From NCBI RefSeq assembly GCF_044227025.1, contig NZ_JBGAFX010000008.1, forward strand, positions 1 to 64,000: a DNA stretch of 64,000 nucleotides, given 5' to 3'. Of this stretch, positions 59,661 through 64,000 are shown piece by piece. Every line of letters starts with the position of its first letter. The first letter of the stretch is position 1. A program made the translations under genes and the position numbers. Under the pieces are notes generated by a model that was given only the letters and a program-made list of their open reading frames with translations, was not told the DNA's origin and did not search any database. This DNA is from Dokdonella_A sp044227025. Its GTDB lineage: Bacteria > Pseudomonadota > Gammaproteobacteria > Xanthomonadales > Rhodanobacteraceae.

Positions 59661-60077
59661 TCAGGCCGGATCGCGCGCAGCGCCGTACCCGGGCCACTCG
59701 CGAACCGCAAGCCAGATGCCGATCGACGCGGAGATCAGCGCGGGAACGAAAAACGTCAATTGCCCCGGCGAGAAATTGCCGTGGGACACGTCGAGCGCCA
59801 GCACGACAAGACTGCTGCCGATTGCCAACGCAGCCACGCATGCGCTCGCGAACCAGCGGAAGCGCACGGTGACACCGCCGATCACGAGCAACACGAATGC
59901 AGCGATGCAGGCGAGCACGCCCCATGGAAACAACCACAGGAACGTGTCGAGCAGCACGCCGAGGAAGCCGAGCAGCGATCGGGTCGCGATCGCGTTGCCG
60001 AGGATCAGGAAAGCAGCAGCGAGCCCGATACCGGGCAGCGCGAGCGCGAGGCTCAGCAGATACAACAGCGGTCGCAT
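59661..60077 (-). CDS. Small four-helix membrane protein of unknown function
   Basis: A 138-residue protein with helices at about 5–27, 36–67 (GFLGVLLDTFLWLFPWGVLA then CIAAFVLLVIGGV), 73–95 and 104–126, and a short C-terminal tail. No recognisable motif. ATG 60077 was preferred over TTG 60080. It is convergent with nothing near; the phasin-like gene lies 109 bases downstream on the same strand. Confidence 0.6.
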   Translation of the reverse strand: MRPLLYLLSLALALPGIGLAAAFLILGNAIATRSLLGFLGVLLDTFLWLFPWGVLACIAAFVLLVIGGVTVRFRWFASACVAALAIGSSLVVLALDVSHGNFSPGQLTFFVPALISASIGIWLAVREWPGYGAARDPA

Positions 60078-60494
60078 CAAAGGCCACCTGCCCCACGTGT
60101 GGCGTTCGCCTCGGTGCGTGCCAGCCTATCGCGGGCGCGCGCAGCGGTCCACCCGATTCGGTTCGGGCGTTGCTTGCAGAACGAAGCATGGGAAGAACAG
60201 GAGCACGAGCTAGTGGAACGCAAGGACGCGAGCCATCCGTTGCCGGGCCGGGCGTTTCTGCCCTACCCGTTCGCGTTGAGCGCAGCGAGCGGGAGCGAGC
60301 GGGAGCGAGCGAAGTCGAAACGCTCGCGAGAACTGGAATACCCTTCGACTCCGGCCTTTCAGGCCTGCGCTCCGGGCGAACGGATTTCGAACCGACGCAC
60401 CACCCCCAACCGCCCGCGGCGGCGCAGGCCCGCTCGTGTTCGTTCACAATGCCGTGCGTCGTCACCACTCACCCATCTGCCGGAGTGTCCCACC
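60078..60494. other. 417-base intergenic region with an inverted repeat
   Basis: Between the divergent membrane-protein and amidohydrolase genes. It holds the repeat at 60267–60381 and little else recognisable. Several frames are open here but none has a start with a ribosome-binding site. GGAG at 60482–60485 is the ribosome-binding site of the downstream gene. Confidence 0.5.
60267..60381. repeat. Composite inverted repeat with internal GCGAGCGGGA tandem
   Basis: The left end CCGTTCGCGTTGAGCGCAGC and the right end GCGCTCCGGGCGAACGG are imperfect inverses. Inside are tandem GCGAGCGGGA units (about 60284–60312), CGAAGTCGAAACGC, and CCCTTCGACTCCGGCCTTTC. The form matches the CCCTTCGAC…GTCGAA intergenic repeats common in xanthomonads; a fragment occurs at 13545–13587. 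Confidence 0.65.
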
Positions 60495-62522
60495 ATGAGG
60501 AAATGCCTCGCGCTCGCCGTTGCGTGCTCGCTTGCTCCAGTCGCCGCCGTTGCCGCGGAAGGGGCGCGCTACTCGGCCATCTTCGGCGGCAAGAACGTCG
60601 GCCATGTGTTCGTCACGACCTCGGGCAACCGCAGCACGGTCGACTACGACGTGAAGAACAACGGGCGCGGACCGACGATCGCGGAGACGATCACGTTCGA
60701 CAAGGATGGCTTGCCGGAGTCGTGGACGGTCAGCGGCACGACCACGTTCGGCAGCAAGGTCGACGAGCGCTTCTCGCGCAGCGGTTCGCGCGCAAGCTGG
60801 ACCGACTCGACCGGCAAGGGCAGCGCCACGCTGACCGCGCCCGCGGTGTATGTCGCGCAGAGCGGCAGTCCGTGGGGCGACCAGGTCTATGCGACCGCGT
60901 TGCTGAAGCGCCCGGGCATGACCATGCCGGCACTGCCGGGCGGCACCCTGCGCCTGGAGAAGGGCGACGTACTCGATGTCGCCGGCGCCGGCGGTCCGCT
61001 CAAGGTCACGCGCTACACCTTGTCCGGGATCGACCTGACGCCCGAGACGATGCTGCTGGATCCCGATGGAAACCTCTTTGCCGCGGTGTCGCCGACCAGC
61101 ATCGTGGTGCGCGAGGGCTACGAAGGCGAGGAAGTGCGCCTGCGCAAGCTCGCCGCCGACTGGACCACCGAACGCTACGTCGCGATGCAGCGCGAGGTCG
61201 GGCACGACTACGGCGCACCCGTGCGCATCCGCAACGTGCGCGTGTTCGACCCGACGACGAGCGCGCTGACCGATCCGGTTTCGGTGCTGGTCAACGACGG
61301 CAGGATCGCCGCGGTCGAAGCGCTCGACAGCCCGGCGACGCCTGGCGAGGTCGCCATCGACGGTGCCGGCGGGACCCTCGTCGCCGGCATGCACGAAATG
61401 CACGCGCACCTCGGCCAGGACGGCGCGCTGCTGAACCTGCTCGCCGGCATCACGACCGTGCGCGACATGGGCAACGACAACGCGGTGCTCGATGCGCTGG
61501 TGAAACGCATCGACAGCGGCGAAGTCGCCGGCCCGCATGTCGTGCGCTCGGGCTTCATCGAAGGCAAGAGCCCGTTCAGCGCGAACAACGGCTTCGTCGT
61601 CGACAGCCAGGACAAGGCGATCGACGCGGTGCGCTGGTACGGCGCGCGCGGCTACTGGCAGATCAAGGTCTACAACAGCATGAACCCGGCGTGGGTACCG
61701 GCGATCGTCGCCGAGGCGCATCGCCTCGGCATGCGCGTCGCCGGCCACGTGCCCGCGTTCGCAACCGTCGACCAGATGATCGAGGCCGGCTACGACGAGA
61801 CGACCCACATCAACCAGTTCGCGCTCGGCTGGGTCATCGGCAAGGACGAGGACACGCGCACGCTGTTCCGACTGACCGCGCTCAAGCGCCTGCCCGCACT
61901 CGACCTCGACGGGCCGAAGGTGCAGCACACGATCGACCTGATGGCGCAGGGGCACAAGGCGATCGATCCGACCCTCGGCATCCACGAAATGCTGCTGCTC
62001 GGCCGCGACGGCAAGACGCCGCCAGGCGCGGTCGACTACATCGACCACCTGCCGGTCGGCGCGCGCCGCGACGCGATGAAACAGCTCGCCGACACCTCGA
62101 AGCCGGGTGACGACGCGGCCTACCGCGGCGCGTTCGACAAGCTCGTCGACGTCGTGCGCCGCCTGCACGAGCGCGGCGTGTTCATCCTGTTCGGCACGGA
62201 CACCGGCGGCTCGTTCAGCTACCACCGCGAGCTGGAGCTGTACCAGAAAGCCGGCATGACCGCGCCGGAGATCCTCAAGCGCGCGACGTTCGACAGCGCG
62301 AAATACCTCGGCGAGGACCAGCACAGCGGCTCGATCGAGAAGGGCAAGCACGCCGACTTCTTCCTCGTGCGGGGCGATCCGACCCGGGACCTCAAGGCGA
62401 TCAAGACGATCGCGATGGTGGTCAAGGATGGCCACTTCTACTATCCGAGCGAGGTATACCCGAAGTTCGGCATCAAGCCGTTCGTCGCGGCACCGAAGGT
62501 GGTCCTACCGCACGCCCAGTGA
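60495..62522 (+). CDS. Secreted metal-dependent amidohydrolase
   Basis: A 675-residue protein. It has a signal peptide (CLALAVACSLAPVAAVAA), then an N-terminal beta-domain of about 220 residues (SAIFGGKNVGHVFVTTSG). An amidohydrolase TIM barrel follows: GMHEMHAHLGQDGALL (H-x-H), YWQIKVYNSM (candidate carbamylated Lys), RVAGHVPAF, DETTHINQF and FILFGTDTGGSF (catalytic Asp). The closing beta-sandwich has GSIEKGKHADFFLVRGDP. It resembles periplasmic imidazolonepropionase/prolidase-type hydrolases; substrate unknown. ATG 60495 follows GGAG by nine bases. Confidence 0.88.
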   Translation: MRKCLALAVACSLAPVAAVAAEGARYSAIFGGKNVGHVFVTTSGNRSTVDYDVKNNGRGPTIAETITFDKDGLPESWTVSGTTTFGSKVDERFSRSGSRASWTDSTGKGSATLTAPAVYVAQSGSPWGDQVYATALLKRPGMTMPALPGGTLRLEKGDVLDVAGAGGPLKVTRYTLSGIDLTPETMLLDPDGNLFAAVSPTSIVVREGYEGEEVRLRKLAADWTTERYVAMQREVGHDYGAPVRIRNVRVFDPTTSALTDPVSVLVNDGRIAAVEALDSPATPGEVAIDGAGGTLVAGMHEMHAHLGQDGALLNLLAGITTVRDMGNDNAVLDALVKRIDSGEVAGPHVVRSGFIEGKSPFSANNGFVVDSQDKAIDAVRWYGARGYWQIKVYNSMNPAWVPAIVAEAHRLGMRVAGHVPAFATVDQMIEAGYDETTHINQFALGWVIGKDEDTRTLFRLTALKRLPALDLDGPKVQHTIDLMAQGHKAIDPTLGIHEMLLLGRDGKTPPGAVDYIDHLPVGARRDAMKQLADTSKPGDDAAYRGAFDKLVDVVRRLHERGVFILFGTDTGGSFSYHRELELYQKAGMTAPEILKRATFDSAKYLGEDQHSGSIEKGKHADFFLVRGDPTRDLKAIKTIAMVVKDGHFYYPSEVYPKFGIKPFVAAPKVVLPHAQ

Positions 62523-62657
62523 CGCGGGTCTGGTGGGAGGGCGGTACGCGCAGAGCGCGTGCCGCCGCTCCGCATCCGGCGGGACTCGCCGCTGCGCGGC
62601 TCGACGCGCCCTGCAGTCGTGCCGCGCACGATCCTGCCCGACCTGCGAGAATCGCGC

Positions 62658-64000
62658 ATGCCCAACCCATTCTCCGCGATTCCCCTTCCCCCGGCCCTGC
62701 ACGCTTCGCTGGAAACGCTCGGCTATGTCGAGATGACGCCGGTGCAGGCGGCGAGCCTGCCCGCGATCATCACCGGGCGCGACGTCATCGCGCAGGCACC
62801 GACCGGCAGCGGCAAGACGGTCGCGTTCGGTCTCGGCCTGCTGCACCGGCTCGACGTGACGCTGGTGAAGCCGCAGGCGCTGGTGCTGTGCCCGACGCGC
62901 GAACTCGCCGACCAGGTCGCGAAGGAACTGCGCCGCCTCGCCGCCGCGATCCCGAACCTCAAGGTGCTGCTGCTGACCGGCGGCGTCGCGCTCGGACCGC
63001 AGCTCGCGAGCCTGCGCAAGGATTCGCACGTGGTCGTCGGCACGCCGGGTCGCGTGCAGGAGATGATCAAGAAGCAGGCGCTGTCGCTGGCGAAGGTGAA
63101 GACGCTCGTGCTCGACGAAGCGGACCGCATGCTCGACATGGGTTTCGAGGAAGCGATCCGCGACATCGTGCGCAGCCTGCCGCCGAAGCGCCAGGGCCTG
63201 CTGTTCTCGGCCACGTTCCCCGAAGAGATCCGCCGCATCGGACACGACCTGCTGCGCGAACCGCTCGAAGTCACGATCGGGGGCGCCGCCGAGAAACCCG
63301 AAATCGACGAGCGGTTCTTCGAAGTCGAGCTCGCGCGCAAGCCGGCCGCGCTCGCGGCGCTGCTCGCGCAGTACAAGCCGGAGTCGAGCGTGGTGTTCTG
63401 CAACACGCGGCGCGACGTCGACGACGTCGTCGAAGCGCTCGGCGACGCCGGCATCGACGCACTCGCGCTGCACGGCGACATCGAGCAGCGTGATCGCGAC
63501 GAAGTGCTGGTGCGCTTCGCCAACCGCAGCTGCAGCGTGCTCGTCGCGAGCGACGTCGCCGCGCGCGGCCTCGACATCAAGGATCTCGCGGCGGTGATCA
63601 ACTACGAGCTGCCGCCCGACAAGGACATCTACCAGCATCGCATCGGCCGCACCGCGCGCGCGGGCGCGAAGGGCCTGGCGCTGAACCTCGTCACGCCGCG
63701 CGAGATGCCGCGCGCGAACACGCTCGAAGCGCTCGCCGGTTCGCCGCTGTGCTGGGAAGCGATCAGGCCTGCCGGCGGCAAGGCCGAGAACCTGCATGCG
63801 GCGATGGTCACCCTGCGCATCGACGCCGGCCGCACCGACAAGATGCGTCCCGGCGACATCCTCGGCGCACTCACCGGCGACGCCGGGCTCGTCGCCGCTG
63901 CGGTCGGCAAGATCGACGTGTTCCCGACGCGCTCCTACGTCGCGATTCGCCGCGCCGATGCCGGCAAGGCACTGGAGCGCTTGCGCGCGCGCGGCATCAA
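62658..64000 (+). CDS. dbpA: ATP-dependent RNA helicase DbpA (3' end beyond window)
   Basis: The visible 447 codons form a DEAD-box helicase: Q-motif (GYVEMTPVQAASLPAII), APTGSGKT, PTRELADQV, TPGRVQEM, VLDEADRMLDMGF, FSATF, then VASDVAARGLDI and HRIGRTARAGAKG. The C-terminal MVTLRIDAGRTDKMRPGDIL and LTGDAG match the DbpA RNA-binding domain that recognises 23S rRNA hairpin 92, so the assignment is DbpA rather than RhlE or SrmB. The frame reads MPNPFSAIPLPPAL from ATG 62658 and is still open at the window end; about 10 codons are probably missing. Confidence 0.95.
   Translation, partial: MPNPFSAIPLPPALHASLETLGYVEMTPVQAASLPAIITGRDVIAQAPTGSGKTVAFGLGLLHRLDVTLVKPQALVLCPTRELADQVAKELRRLAAAIPNLKVLLLTGGVALGPQLASLRKDSHVVVGTPGRVQEMIKKQALSLAKVKTLVLDEADRMLDMGFEEAIRDIVRSLPPKRQGLLFSATFPEEIRRIGHDLLREPLEVTIGGAAEKPEIDERFFEVELARKPAALAALLAQYKPESSVVFCNTRRDVDDVVEALGDAGIDALALHGDIEQRDRDEVLVRFANRSCSVLVASDVAARGLDIKDLAAVINYELPPDKDIYQHRIGRTARAGAKGLALNLVTPREMPRANTLEALAGSPLCWEAIRPAGGKAENLHAAMVTLRIDAGRTDKMRPGDILGALTGDAGLVAAAVGKIDVFPTRSYVAIRRADAGKALERLRARGI

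Noticed and set aside
60078..60494. Open frames through the intergenic region joining the amidohydrolase
   Set aside because: They cross an inverted repeat, lack start signals, and the signal peptide begins only at 60495.

Overview
The window is high-GC (codons end mostly in G/C) and carries a gammaproteobacterial gene set. The block tpiA–secG–tRNA-Leu–nuoABCDEFGHIJKLMN–tRNA-fMet–rimP–nusA–infB–rbfA–truB–rpsO–pnp, a DksA variant lacking the zinc cysteines and several short dispersed intergenic repeats point to the Xanthomonadales (Lysobacterales), possibly Rhodanobacteraceae. The lineage is inferred from gene content only; no marker was aligned.

Layout. 1–543: the end of an IS3-family element inserted into a GNAT acetyltransferase gene, which is now headless. 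659–9636: a DNA photolyase, then divergently an alpha-2-macroglobulin lipoprotein followed by PBP1C, a known periplasmic defence/cell-wall pair. 9933–12079: a three-gene operon for a ribosomally made, modified peptide. It has a secreted precursor with seven E-x-x-C-G motifs around two EF-hands, an MNIO (DUF692) enzyme and a DUF2063 partner, resembling HvfABC (oxazolin) and bufferin systems. This is the most interesting locus. 12142–15397: a PadR repressor with a membrane sensor protein, and an NdvA-like ABC exporter. 15514–22884: a surface/export-flavoured accessory region with a PDZ lipoprotein, a 1190-residue secreted repeat protein with five 78-residue repeats, a GNAT, three tandem tail-collar proteins and two DUF6916-like proteins.

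23050–48889: about 26 kb of housekeeping genes, all on the minus strand. Transcription would run from tpiA through secG, tRNA-Leu, the 14-gene complex I operon, tRNA-fMet and the translation/RNA-decay operon to pnp. Three unrelated short inverted repeats sit in the only sizeable gaps of the nuo operon, and two terminator-like hairpins separate tRNA-fMet from rimP. 49225–54189: an SDR, two polytopic GT-C-like membrane proteins with a small membrane protein, and an isopenicillin-N-synthase-like oxygenase. 54195–59104: glmM, a DksA-like protein with a Lys/Ala/Pro-rich tail, then yidD–dihydroorotase–M23 peptidase. 59153–64000: a phasin-like protein, a small membrane protein, a secreted amidohydrolase and the helicase DbpA, cut by the window end.

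Many reading frames longer than 300 codons lie antisense or out of frame with these genes; they are treated as high-GC shadows.
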